NCBI GenBank assembly: GCA_039029355.1
Contig: JBCCGI010000106.1
Span: 1 to 23,336 of the forward strand
From: JBCCGI01 sp039029355
GTDB taxonomy: Bacteria > Planctomycetota > UBA1135 > GCA-002686595
Direction of reading: 5' to 3'
DNA: 23,336 nucleotides
The position numbers and the translations under genes were made by a program. Positions 8,196 through 15,887 of this stretch are shown piece by piece (the first letter of the stretch is position 1; each line of letters begins with the position of its first letter). Below the pieces are notes generated by a model. The model was given only the letters and a program-made list of their open reading frames with translations, was not told where the DNA came from and did not search any database.

Positions 8196-8813
8196 ATGTT
8201 CACCGGAATCATCGAAGCCGCCGTCCCGGTCCTGGCCTTCGAGCCGGCCGGCGAGGGTGCCCGCCTGGTCCTGGCCCGGCCCGCGGAGGGCCCCGAGGGC
8301 CCCTTCGAGGCCGCCCTGGGGGACTCGATCGCCGTCTCCGGCTGCTGCCTGACGGTCGCCGAGCTGCCCGCGGACGGCTCGCTGGTCTTCGACCTGTCGG
8401 CCGAGACGCTCCAGCGCACCTGGTTCCAGGCCCTGGCGCCCGGCCGGAGGGTCAACCTGGAGCGCTCGGTGCGCCTCTCCGACCGCCTGGGCGGCCACAT
8501 GGTCAGCGGCCACGTCGACGGCGGAGGCACGATCACGGCCATCCACGACGCCGGCGACGGCGGCCGGGTCTTCACCTTCGAGGTCGACCCGGGCCTGGAG
8601 CGCTACCTGATCGAGAAGGGCTCGGTGGGCCTGGACGGCATCAGCCTGACCGTGGTCGAGCCCCGCGACCGCAGCTTCGACGTGGCCCTGATCCCGCTGA
8701 CCCTGGAGATCACCAGCCTGGGCCAGGCCGAGGTGGGCCAGCGGATCAACGTCGAGGCGGACGCGATCGGGAAGTGGGTCGAGAAGCTGCTGGTGGACGC
8801 GGGGCGGATCTAG
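8196..8813 (+). CDS. ribE: riboflavin synthase, alpha chain
   Basis: The enzyme converts two 6,7-dimethyl-8-ribityllumazine molecules into riboflavin and the pyrimidine precursor. The 205-residue protein has the two tandem lumazine-binding barrels. The first starts with MFTGIIE and contains GDSIAVSGCCLTV (42-54) and SAETLQRT (68-75). The second contains GGHMVSGHVDG (99-109) and GSVGLDGISLTV (142-153). The frame extends upstream, but MFTGII is the invariant N-terminus, so the ATG at 8196 is the start. No Shine-Dalgarno is visible. TAGGCT at 8180-8185 lies ten bases before the ATG and could be a -10 box of a very short-leader transcript. No FMN riboswitch is recognisable in the 130-base divergent region, and no other rib gene is adjacent. 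Confidence 0.96.
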   Translation: MFTGIIEAAVPVLAFEPAGEGARLVLARPAEGPEGPFEAALGDSIAVSGCCLTVAELPADGSLVFDLSAETLQRTWFQALAPGRRVNLERSVRLSDRLGGHMVSGHVDGGGTITAIHDAGDGGRVFTFEVDPGLERYLIEKGSVGLDGISLTVVEPRDRSFDVALIPLTLEITSLGQAEVGQRINVEADAIGKWVEKLLVDAGRI

Positions 8814-8821
8814 GGGGGGGC

Positions 8822-9862
8822 TTGGCGGCGAGGCGAGGCGACGCTTGGCTGGGGCTGCGCCGCACCTGGGGGTGGCTTCCGCCGCTTTTGACGGCGCTCG
8901 TGGCGGGCGTGCTCCTGCTCGGCGTCGCGGAGGGGCTCCTCTTCGCCAACGCCCTGGTCCGCGGCGGCGACCTGGCCGGCCTGACCGGGCTCGTGCTCGG
9001 CGCGATGGCGTTGCTGATCTACGTCGCCGTTCCCGGCGCCGTCGGGCTGCTGTTCGCCCTGCCGGTCGTGGCCCTCTGGCGGCGTCCGCGCCGGATCCTG
9101 GTGCTGCGCCGCTTCCACCAGCGTCGCGGCGACCGTGAGCTGCGCCGCCTGCTGCGCCGCTCCGCGGCGCCTCTTGGTCACGTCTACACGCTGTCCGACC
9201 CGAGCCTGAGCGTCCCCTGGATGGTCCGCTTCCCGGTTCTCCTATCGCATCTGCTCGCGTTTCAGTTCCACCTGCGGACCGTCCGCGGCGCGCCCGGGGT
9301 CCGGCGCGTGGCGCGCGCGGTGGAGGTGACCTGGCTGAGGAACCTCAACTGGGCCCTCTCGTTCCGCAAGGTCTTCGCCGTGCGCACCGACGGCCGCGAC
9401 GAGAGCTGGAGGCCCTGCGTGCGCAGCCTGGCCCGGTCCGCGGATGCCGTGCTGGTCGACGTCCGCGCGCCCAACGACAACGTTCGCTGGGAGCTTGGTC
9501 ACTGCGCGGAGAGCGGCCAGCTCGACAAGGTCGTCCTGTTGACGTCCGAGGAGCGCCACGCCGCGTCTCGGGCCTATGTGGACCGGCTCGCGCTTGCCGG
9601 CCTCGGCGGCCGGCCGTGGCTCGTCGTAGACCGGGACGACCGCCGCGCGGCGCTCGAGACGCTGCGCGAGGTCGCGGACGGCGCCGAGCGCGCGGCGCCC
9701 GCACCAGATCCGGTGCCCAACGTCCTGGATCGGGTCGCGTGGAGCTACGCGGAGAGCGTCGCCGGGCTGCTCGGTTTGGCGTTGGGGCCTGCGCTCTGGC
9801 TGGCGCCGCTGGTGATCGGGTTCTTCCTTTGGCGAGACACCTACGGGGCGGGCTTCCGGTGA
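8822..9862 (+). CDS. membrane protein with TIR-like / deoxyribosyltransferase-like Rossmann domain
   Basis: I recognise no named family member. The 346-residue chain (TTG start at 8822) begins with two hydrophobic spans (about 17-42 and 52-84). It continues with RRILVLRRF (90-98), a soluble segment, then a Rossmann-like core. In the core, ESWRPCVRSLARSADAVLVD is followed by a loop and NVRWELGHCAE (220-230), then KVVLLTSEE (236-244). It ends with a third hydrophobic span (about 314-336). 'A-D-hydrophobic-D ... N-V-x-W-E-L' is the pattern of TIR-like and nucleoside deoxyribosyltransferase-like domains, where the glutamate (here E224) is catalytic or substrate binding. Start choice: the frame runs back into ribE, but TTG at 8822 directly follows the G-run after the ribE stop. 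The stop overlaps the next gene's start (GTGA), so the two are translationally coupled. Enzymatic activity on a nucleotide is inference. Confidence 0.7.
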   Translation: MAARRGDAWLGLRRTWGWLPPLLTALVAGVLLLGVAEGLLFANALVRGGDLAGLTGLVLGAMALLIYVAVPGAVGLLFALPVVALWRRPRRILVLRRFHQRRGDRELRRLLRRSAAPLGHVYTLSDPSLSVPWMVRFPVLLSHLLAFQFHLRTVRGAPGVRRVARAVEVTWLRNLNWALSFRKVFAVRTDGRDESWRPCVRSLARSADAVLVDVRAPNDNVRWELGHCAESGQLDKVVLLTSEERHAASRAYVDRLALAGLGGRPWLVVDRDDRRAALETLREVADGAERAAPAPDPVPNVLDRVAWSYAESVAGLLGLALGPALWLAPLVIGFFLWRDTYGAGFR

Positions 9863-12255
9863 AGCGCGAGCCGGACGCGGTTGAGGAGCTGGTGGACCGC
9901 CTGCTCCACGAGGACGGCGCGGAGCACGCGGCCCAGCTGGAGGGTCAGCTCAGGCGCGTTCGTTGGCTGGTCTCCGTCGCGATCGGCTGGGCGATCGTCT
10001 CGGTCGTGCTGGCCGTGTCGGCGCTGATCTTCGGGCTGCTCTACCCCGATGCCGAGCTGTCCTCGCTCTACCTTCCCGGCGTGTTCCTGCTGGGCACACA
10101 GGCGGGACTGATCTTCGGAGGAGCTCTGGCCGTGGCTCTCCTCCTTCCGCGCCGCGCACGGGTTCGCCGCGTCCTCCGTCGCGCGGCGTCGTTGGGGCCG
10201 GAGCGACGGGCGTGGTTCTCGTGGACGCGGCTCGGCGGGATCTTCGCCCTGCTCCTGCCCGTGGCGTTGGCTTGGACCGCGTGGCGCCTCGGCTGGGAGG
10301 AAGCACGCTCGACCGTCTTTCTCGCGGAGGTCGAGGACCGCTCCTTCGACGACGTCGGGTTTCGCGAGGCGCTCGACGGATCGAGCGCGCCGGCCGCGCG
10401 GCTGCTGGGCGACGCGCTGCCTGCGGTCGGGCGCGGCGTGGATCCGGACGCCGCCTACCGGCGGGCGCGCGACGCTGCCGTCGGGCGCTGGGCGGGCATC
10501 GCCCGCGGGGTGAGGTGGCTCGCCTACGGCGCGGGCGCCGTCGCGTTGTTCCTCGTCGTCGCGCGCTTCTCTCGCCTGGCGCGGTCGGCGCCGGAGAGGC
10601 GCGTCGGCGTGCTCGGGATCTTCCTGGGGCCGCTGCTGTTCGCCCCGCTGGTCGCTGTGCTGGGTGCGGTCACGGCCGAGGCCATCGAAGCGCGCGCGAG
10701 CGAGTCCGGCCTGGGCCTCGCCGAAGTCGAGCGCGCCTTCGACACCCTGGTGCGCCGGCTTCGCTCGTCTCAGCACGCCGACGTCGTGGCCACCCGGCGG
10801 CGCGCCCTGGAGGCGAGCGCCGAAGAGGGCAGCGACCCCGTCTCCGACCCGCGCGAGACGATCGGCGCGGGCGGCCCGTACCACGTCGGAGTGCTCGGCC
10901 ACGTGGACCACGGCAAGACGACGTTGACCGCGGCGCTGGCGTCCTACCAGGCGTGCCGTGGCCTGGCGGACCCGCTCGACCTCGAAGCCCACCGTGCCGC
11001 TGGCGAGAGCATGTCCTCCCGTTGGCGCGTACCGCCCGCGGTCGAGATCGGAACCGCGCGCGGGCGCTACGTCCTGCACGACTTCCCGCGCCACGCGGAC
11101 GTCGCGTCGGGGCTGATCTCCGGCGCGGTGCGGCTCGACGCCGCCATCCTGGTCGTGTCGGCCGCCGACGGACCGATGCCGCAGGGGCGCGAGCACCTCG
11201 CCCTGGCGCGCGAGCTGGGGCTGCCTCCGCCGGTGGTCTTCCTCAGCAAGACCGACCTGGTGGACGACGAGGAGCTGATCGGGCTCGTGGAGCTTGAGGT
11301 GCGCGAGCTCCTGACCCACTACGACTACGTCGGCGACGACGCGCTGGTGCTCCGCGGCGCGCCGATCGAGGCGGTGCCGGCGCTCTGCGCGGGAGAGCCG
11401 CTGGACTCGGCGCGTCTAGCGGTGCTGGGGAGGCTTGCGAACGCTCTCGACGCGCGCGTTCCCGAGCCGGGCTCCGTCGCCGCACCCGACGCGGTCGAGA
11501 GCGCTGCGCCCACCGCGCGTATCCGGCTCTACACCAAGCACGACGGCGGCCGCGTGACGCCGCTGTTCTCCAAGGCCCCCGTCCGCCTGAGGTTTGAGGG
11601 AGCCGCGGAGGAGGTGCCGGCGGTGCTGAGCCTGCTCGAGGGGGCGGAGATGGTCATGACCGGCGACTCGGCGCTGGCGCGGCTTGGGCTCGAGGCGCCG
11701 CGGAGGCTGCGGGCGGGCATGTACTTCGCGCTCGTCGAGTCAGGACGCGACGTGGGCGCCGGCGTGCTCACGCCCTCCGACGAGCTGCCCGGAACCACGT
11801 GGACGCGCAGGCCTCCACCGCCGCCCGCGGGCGACGCCTTCGAGCGCCTGATCGCACTGCTCGCCGAGACCCGAAGCTCGGTGCTCGAGGCATGGGGCGG
11901 AAACCGCGCCGCCTGCAACCGCGTGGGCGCGGCGATGCGGGAGATCGTCGCCCAGGACGATGGGCTTGCGAACCAGGTCCGCCGCGAGATGCTCGCGCTG
12001 CGCGACGGCACCCTGGTGGTTCACGAGCCGGTTCCGCCCCTCGTCGGCCTGGAGCCGACGGGCCTCTCCGCCTTCGACGACCTCGTGGAGCGCCTACGCG
12101 ACGCGGTGGAGGACGTCGACGCGGCGCGCGAGCTGGACAGCCACAGCGCCGCCGCGCGAGTCCGGAAACGGATGCAGGAGGTCAAGGCCGCGGCCACGGC
12201 CCTCCGCAAGGACGTGACCGAGATCCAGCAGGGCAAGCCGCCCCAGCGGCCCTAG
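9859..12255 (+). CDS. membrane-anchored EF-Tu-derived GTPase-like protein lacking domain II
   Basis: The protein has 798 residues. The N-terminal half has five likely TM segments (about 34-62, 70-96, 125-145, 218-237, 249-272) with a ~70-residue loop between the third and fourth. From 341 it is clearly EF-Tu: GHVDHGKTTLTAAL (347-360), AILVVSAADGPMPQ (429-442), REHLALARELG, SKTDLVDDEEL (463-473, replacing NKxD) and RGA (499-501). The G3 motif DCPGH is DFPRH (408-412) and the effector-loop RGIT(I) is gone. After a short linker it goes straight to EF-Tu domain III: GGRVTPLF (563-570), EGAEMVM (594-600), GD, FALVESGRDVGAGV (623-636). The ~90-residue domain II is missing. A proline linker and a ~140-residue charged helical tail follow. 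GTG at 9859 overlaps the upstream stop. It cannot be a working elongation factor; nucleotide binding is plausible, while normal GTP switching is doubtful. Confidence 0.85.
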   Translation: MKREPDAVEELVDRLLHEDGAEHAAQLEGQLRRVRWLVSVAIGWAIVSVVLAVSALIFGLLYPDAELSSLYLPGVFLLGTQAGLIFGGALAVALLLPRRARVRRVLRRAASLGPERRAWFSWTRLGGIFALLLPVALAWTAWRLGWEEARSTVFLAEVEDRSFDDVGFREALDGSSAPAARLLGDALPAVGRGVDPDAAYRRARDAAVGRWAGIARGVRWLAYGAGAVALFLVVARFSRLARSAPERRVGVLGIFLGPLLFAPLVAVLGAVTAEAIEARASESGLGLAEVERAFDTLVRRLRSSQHADVVATRRRALEASAEEGSDPVSDPRETIGAGGPYHVGVLGHVDHGKTTLTAALASYQACRGLADPLDLEAHRAAGESMSSRWRVPPAVEIGTARGRYVLHDFPRHADVASGLISGAVRLDAAILVVSAADGPMPQGREHLALARELGLPPPVVFLSKTDLVDDEELIGLVELEVRELLTHYDYVGDDALVLRGAPIEAVPALCAGEPLDSARLAVLGRLANALDARVPEPGSVAAPDAVESAAPTARIRLYTKHDGGRVTPLFSKAPVRLRFEGAAEEVPAVLSLLEGAEMVMTGDSALARLGLEAPRRLRAGMYFALVESGRDVGAGVLTPSDELPGTTWTRRPPPPPAGDAFERLIALLAETRSSVLEAWGGNRAACNRVGAAMREIVAQDDGLANQVRREMLALRDGTLVVHEPVPPLVGLEPTGLSAFDDLVERLRDAVEDVDAARELDSHSAAARVRKRMQEVKAAATALRKDVTEIQQGKPPQRP

Positions 12256-13070
12256 AAGATCACCGCGAGGTCCGACATCGACCCGCCGTTCCCCCCGGCG
12301 GTCGCGTCTCCCAGCGGCGTCAGCGTGAAGGTCGTCGTGTCGAACGAGAAGACCTCGCCCGAGCCCGGCCCCAGCACGCCGCAGCCGATCGACACGTAGC
12401 CCACGCCGTTCGCGCTGAACGACATGCCCGCCACGGTGCACGGCGGCGGGTTGCCGAACGTGTCGAGCAGGTCGAACCCGGTGTCGGTGCCCTCGCCGGT
12501 CGCCTTGTCGAAGGTGAAGATGTCGCCGGGCGAGCCGTCGTAGTGGAAGCCCGTGGTGCCGTACAGCGTGCCGTCGGTCGGGTCGATCGACAGCGCCTCG
12601 ACGCCGATCAGGTCGCTCTCGCCGACCAGCGTGGCGGCGCCGGTCTGCGCGTCGAGCTGCACCAGGCAGTCGCCGGCGAAGTTGCACACCGTGCCCCAGA
12701 GGAAGAAGCCGCTCTCGTCCCAGACGAGGGCCGGGCAGGCGTCGAAGCCGGTGGGGCCGGCCATGATGAAGTTGCCGTTCTCGAGCAGGTGGTACAGGTT
12801 GCCGCCGTCGTCGAAGCCGCCGGTGAACGAGAAGATCAGGCTTCCCGGGCGGCGGGTCATGCTGGCGAGCTTCGCCGGAAACTCGACCAGGTTGGTCGAC
12901 GTGAACGGCGCCGTCGTCATCAGGTGCACGTTGGTCGCGGACGGAGCCGCAGGCTCGATCCCGACCATGAGGCTGGCCTGAGGGGGACTGGTGCTGGCAA
13001 GGCGGGCAAGGGACGCGGCGGCGAGGGCGAGCAGGCTGAGTCCGGAGAGCTTTCGCATCGATGCAGGCAT
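12252..13070 (-). CDS. secreted propeller-like hypothetical protein
   Basis: A 272-residue protein with a Sec signal peptide (basic MRKLSG then LSLLALAAASLARLA) and a mature part of repeated beta-rich units such as GNLYHLLENG, ALSIDPTDGTLYGTTG, GDIFTFDKATGEGTDTGF and GEVFSFDTTTFTLTPLG. These are typical of exported kelch/NHL-like propellers found in many copies in planctomycetes and myxobacteria. No catalytic motif, lipobox or membrane anchor is visible. Two in-frame ATGs (13070 and 13058) fit; neither has a Shine-Dalgarno, and the second gives the more standard signal peptide. Its stop overlaps the stop of the convergent EF-Tu-like gene inside one CTAG. It lies 139 bases downstream of mlaD and probably has its own promoter. 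Confidence 0.75.
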   Translation of the reverse strand: MPASMRKLSGLSLLALAAASLARLASTSPPQASLMVGIEPAAPSATNVHLMTTAPFTSTNLVEFPAKLASMTRRPGSLIFSFTGGFDDGGNLYHLLENGNFIMAGPTGFDACPALVWDESGFFLWGTVCNFAGDCLVQLDAQTGAATLVGESDLIGVEALSIDPTDGTLYGTTGFHYDGSPGDIFTFDKATGEGTDTGFDLLDTFGNPPPCTVAGMSFSANGVGYVSIGCGVLGPGSGEVFSFDTTTFTLTPLGDATAGGNGGSMSDLAVIF

Positions 13071-13169
13071 GCCGACGCCGTGGGGGCACTGCGGACAGGA
13101 CCAGCGGTGAGAGGGCTGGGCTCCCGGGGGGGAGGGGGGGGCAATGCGAGAGGCGCCGGAGGACCTTCC

Positions 13170-13197
13170 AGGCTAGGGGCACCTCCGCACCTGTCAA
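13170..13197 (-). promoter_or_regulatory. candidate promoter of the secreted propeller gene
   Basis: On the minus strand a perfect TTGACA (13197-13192) is followed after 16 bases by TAGCCT (13175-13170, 3/6 to the -10 consensus). It lies in the 139-base gap between mlaD and the secreted protein gene and would give a 5' leader of about 90-100 bases. Motif-based only. Confidence 0.4.
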
Positions 13198-13209
13198 CGT
13201 GTCCCGTCG

Positions 13210-14352
13210 CTAGAGCGCACCAAATATCGCCGTGGTGAAGGCGCTGACCGGCGCGGCCTCGCGATAGTCCTCCAAACTCCGGGTAAGTAGCTTCAGGGCA
13301 GTCAGGGCCTCGTCGTACATCTCGCGGTCGTTCAGGAGCAGGCCCACCGTGCCCTCGGTGCTTTGCAGGTTCTTCGCGACGGCGCGCAGGTCGGCGCTGG
13401 CGGCGCTGAAGTCGGTCAGGATCGCGCTGGCCTGCTGCGCGAGCTGCGGGTTCTTGAGGAGCTGGCCGAGCAGCCCCTCGCCCGACTCGAGGCCCGCGGT
13501 GACGCCGGCCAGGTTGCTGACGATGCTCCGCAGCTCGGCCGCGAGCGGGTCGTCCTCGGACAGCAGCGAGCCGAGCACGCCCTTGCCCGCCTCGAGGTCC
13601 GCCGCGACCGCCTGCAGGCTGCCGACCGTCTCGAGCAGGTTGTCGTAGAGCGCCGGGTCGTTCAGGAGCTTGCCCACCGTGCCCTCGCCGGCCTGCACGG
13701 CGGCGATGATGTCGCTGATGTTGGCCATCATCCCGCGCAGGTCCGACGCGGTGGCGCGCAGGTCGGTCGCGGTCGACGACACGTCGGCGGCCAGCGTCTC
13801 GTCGTAGATCAGGCGGTTGACCAGTCCGTCGCCCTGGCGCACGTCCTTCAGGAGCTGGTCCAGGTTGGTCAGGAACGAGGTCACCGAGCCGGAGTTCGAC
13901 GAGATCAGGTCGCCGACCTCCTCGAGCGCCGCGATGGGGTTGCGACGCACCGAGCCGGCGAACGTACCCCCCGCGGAGAGCTCGACCGGGGGGCCTCCCG
14001 CGGGACCCGGGTCGATGTCGATGTTGCGGCCGCCGAGGAAGGTCGACTCCTCGATCGCGATCGCGTAGCCCGACAGCATCTCGAGCTGGGCGTCGAGGTG
14101 CATCGTGACGCGGATGCGCGACTCGACCGGCGCGTCGGGGCGGTACTCGATGTCCTTGACCCGACCGAAGCGCGTTCCGGCGACGAGCACCGGGTCGCCC
14201 TCGCGCAGCTGGTGCGCCTCGGGGAAGTCCGCGACCATCTCGATCGGTTCGCCGAACAGCGTGAAGTCCGTCAGGAACAGCGTGTAGAAGGCGAGGGTCG
14301 AGAGCGCGACGACGAAGAAGATCCCGAGGATGAACTGGCGTTGTGCGTTCAT
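13210..14352 (-). CDS. mlaD: MlaD-type MCE domain lipid transport protein
   Basis: This is the substrate-binding subunit of an Mla-like ABC lipid transporter. It is anchored in the inner membrane by one N-terminal TM (residues ~8-28) with an MCE domain in the periplasm (about 36-118: FPEAHQLREGDPVLVAGTRFG, then ESTFLGGRNIDI). The C-terminal two thirds is helical and contains five short repeats of the form G-x-G-x-V/L-G-x-L-L-x-D/N (near 172, 221, 256, 290 and 332), as in long MCE proteins of many double-membrane bacteria. E. coli MlaD is about 183 residues; this one is 380, and the extra length may extend a tunnel or needle across the periplasm. It starts at ATG 14352, 12 bases after the mlaF stop, and is the last gene of the coupled operon. 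Confidence 0.9.
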   Translation of the reverse strand: MNAQRQFILGIFFVVALSTLAFYTLFLTDFTLFGEPIEMVADFPEAHQLREGDPVLVAGTRFGRVKDIEYRPDAPVESRIRVTMHLDAQLEMLSGYAIAIEESTFLGGRNIDIDPGPAGGPPVELSAGGTFAGSVRRNPIAALEEVGDLISSNSGSVTSFLTNLDQLLKDVRQGDGLVNRLIYDETLAADVSSTATDLRATASDLRGMMANISDIIAAVQAGEGTVGKLLNDPALYDNLLETVGSLQAVAADLEAGKGVLGSLLSEDDPLAAELRSIVSNLAGVTAGLESGEGLLGQLLKNPQLAQQASAILTDFSAASADLRAVAKNLQSTEGTVGLLLNDREMYDEALTALKLLTRSLEDYREAAPVSAFTTAIFGAL

Positions 14353-14364
14353 TGTGGTCGTGGG

Positions 14365-15111
14365 TTAGTCATGCGGCCGTGCGAGGAAGCTCCGGATCCG
14401 TGGGTGGTCGGACCGGACGAACTCCTCCGGGGGGCCCTCCGCCACGACGTGCCCCTGATCGATGAGCACGACGCGGTCGGCGACGACGAGGATGCAGCTC
14501 ACGAGGTGCGTCACGACGATCGAGGTGATCGACAGGCGCTCGTTGAGCTCGCGCATCAGGTGGTTGATCGACATCGAGATCTCGGGGTCGAGGCCGGTGT
14601 TCGGCTCGTCGAAGAACACGATCTCGGGGTCGGTGACCAGCGCCCGCGCCAGGCCGACGCGCTTGCGCATGCCGCCCGAAAGCTCCGGCGGCTTTAGGTC
14701 GTAGACGTTCGGCAGGTGGACCATCTCCAGCCGCTCCTGCGCCTTCGCCCGGATGTCCGCATCGGACATCTTGGTGTTCTCGCGCAGCGGCAGGGCCACG
14801 TTCTCGCCGGCCGACAGCCAGTTGATCAGCGCGCCGTCCTGGAACAGGTAGCCCATGCGCCGCCGCAGCTCGCGCAGATCGGGCCTGGCAATGGTCTTCA
14901 TGTCGTGGCCCTCGACCGCGACCCGCCCGGTGTCGGCCTGCAGCAGCCCGACCGCGTGCCGGAGCGTGACCGACTTGCCGATGCCCGAGGGGCCCATGAT
15001 CGCCAGGGTCTCGCCCCGGCGCACCTCGAGGTCCAGGTCCTTGAGCACGACCTTGGGGCCGAAGCTCTTGCAGACCTTCTCGTACTGGATGACGACCTCG
15101 GGTTCGCTCAT
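14365..15111 (-). CDS. mlaF: MlaF-type ABC transporter ATPase
   Basis: This ATP-binding subunit energises lipid transport through MlaE. The 248-residue protein has Walker A GPSGIGKS (40-47), a Q-loop near LFQDGALINWLS (89-100), signature LSGGMRKRVGLARAL (144-158), Walker B IVFFDEPNTGLDP (164-176) and the switch histidine H202 in VVTHLVSC. LFQDGALF/INW and the GGMRKRVGLARA form of the signature are characteristic of the Mla/Ttg2A group. The start is ATG 15111, which overlaps the mlaE stop as ATGA. The long reading frame upstream in this frame is an artefact antisense to nothing and out of frame with mlaE. Confidence 0.95.
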   Translation of the reverse strand: MSEPEVVIQYEKVCKSFGPKVVLKDLDLEVRRGETLAIMGPSGIGKSVTLRHAVGLLQADTGRVAVEGHDMKTIARPDLRELRRRMGYLFQDGALINWLSAGENVALPLRENTKMSDADIRAKAQERLEMVHLPNVYDLKPPELSGGMRKRVGLARALVTDPEIVFFDEPNTGLDPEISMSINHLMRELNERLSITSIVVTHLVSCILVVADRVVLIDQGHVVAEGPPEEFVRSDHPRIRSFLARPHD

Positions 15112-15887
15112 GCCGTGCGGTAGAAGAACCAGGTCATGAGGTAGTTCAGGACGATCACGAAGATGATCGAGTCGCGCACCGCGGCCCGCGTCGCGTTGCC
15201 GACGCCGAGGGCACCGCCGCTCGTGCGCAGGCCCGCGGCGCACGAGATCACCGCGATCACGATGCCGAAGACGAAGGACTTGAAGAGCCCGATGTAGACG
15301 TCCTTGGGCAGGCCGAACAGGGGCGACGGGGTCTGCAGCGCGTCGATCGCGGTGTTGGTGTACAGCTCCAAGCCGATCCCGAGCTGTGAGCGCGCCACCA
15401 AGCCGCCTCCGACGATCCCCACCGCGTCGCACAGGATCGTCAGCGTGGGGCAGAGGATCGCCAGCCCGACGAGCCGCGGCAGCACCAGGTAGCTGACCTT
15501 GTCGATCGAGAGCACCTCGAGCGCCGACAGCTCCTCGGTGACCGACATCGTGCCGATCTCGGCCGCGAGCGCGCTCCCGACCGCCGCGGCCAGGATCGTG
15601 GCGGTGATGAACGGGCCCATCTCGCGCGCCATCGTCAGCGACACCAGCGTGCCGATCTGGTCCTGCTGGCCGATGCGGCCCAACTCGATGCCGGTCTGCA
15701 GCGACACCACCATGCCGATGGAGAAGCCGACCAGGAGCACCACGTGCAGCGTCTTGATGCCGCCCACCCAGAACTGATCCAGGACCTGTGCCCGGCGGCG
15801 GCCGACCGACGGCAGACGCAGGAACACCTGGAGCAGGAGCTCGACTCGGTAGCCGAAGGCGGAGAGGAACGCGAAGAGGGCGGTCAT
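15108..15887 (-). CDS. mlaE: MlaE-type lipid transporter permease
   Basis: This inner-membrane permease of the MCE/Mla ABC system has 259 residues. It starts with an interfacial helix region and then about five to six TM segments. Family motifs are visible: GIELGRIGQQDQIG, SLTMAREMGPF (the MARE-x-GP segment), AAEIGTMSVTEELSALEVL and YLVLPRL. SFVFGIVIAVISCAAGLRTSGGA is the conserved cytoplasmic loop before the final helix. The ATG at 15887 overlaps the stop of the upstream WPFF-repeat lipoprotein (ATGA), and its own stop overlaps mlaF, so expression is tightly coupled. Confidence 0.95.
   Translation of the reverse strand: MTALFAFLSAFGYRVELLLQVFLRLPSVGRRRAQVLDQFWVGGIKTLHVVLLVGFSIGMVVSLQTGIELGRIGQQDQIGTLVSLTMAREMGPFITATILAAAVGSALAAEIGTMSVTEELSALEVLSIDKVSYLVLPRLVGLAILCPTLTILCDAVGIVGGGLVARSQLGIGLELYTNTAIDALQTPSPLFGLPKDVYIGLFKSFVFGIVIAVISCAAGLRTSGGALGVGNATRAAVRDSIIFVIVLNYLMTWFFYRTA

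Noticed and set aside
10879..11373. Genuine elongation factor Tu gene
   Set aside because: Domain II is missing, G2 and G3 are altered, and five TM segments are fused in front, so it cannot deliver aminoacyl-tRNA in the usual way.
11799..13238. 479-codon plus-strand frame crossing the EF-Tu-like gene end and the secreted protein gene
   Set aside because: It is out of frame with a better gene and antisense to another; the composition is an Arg/Gly/Ala/Val shadow with no motif.
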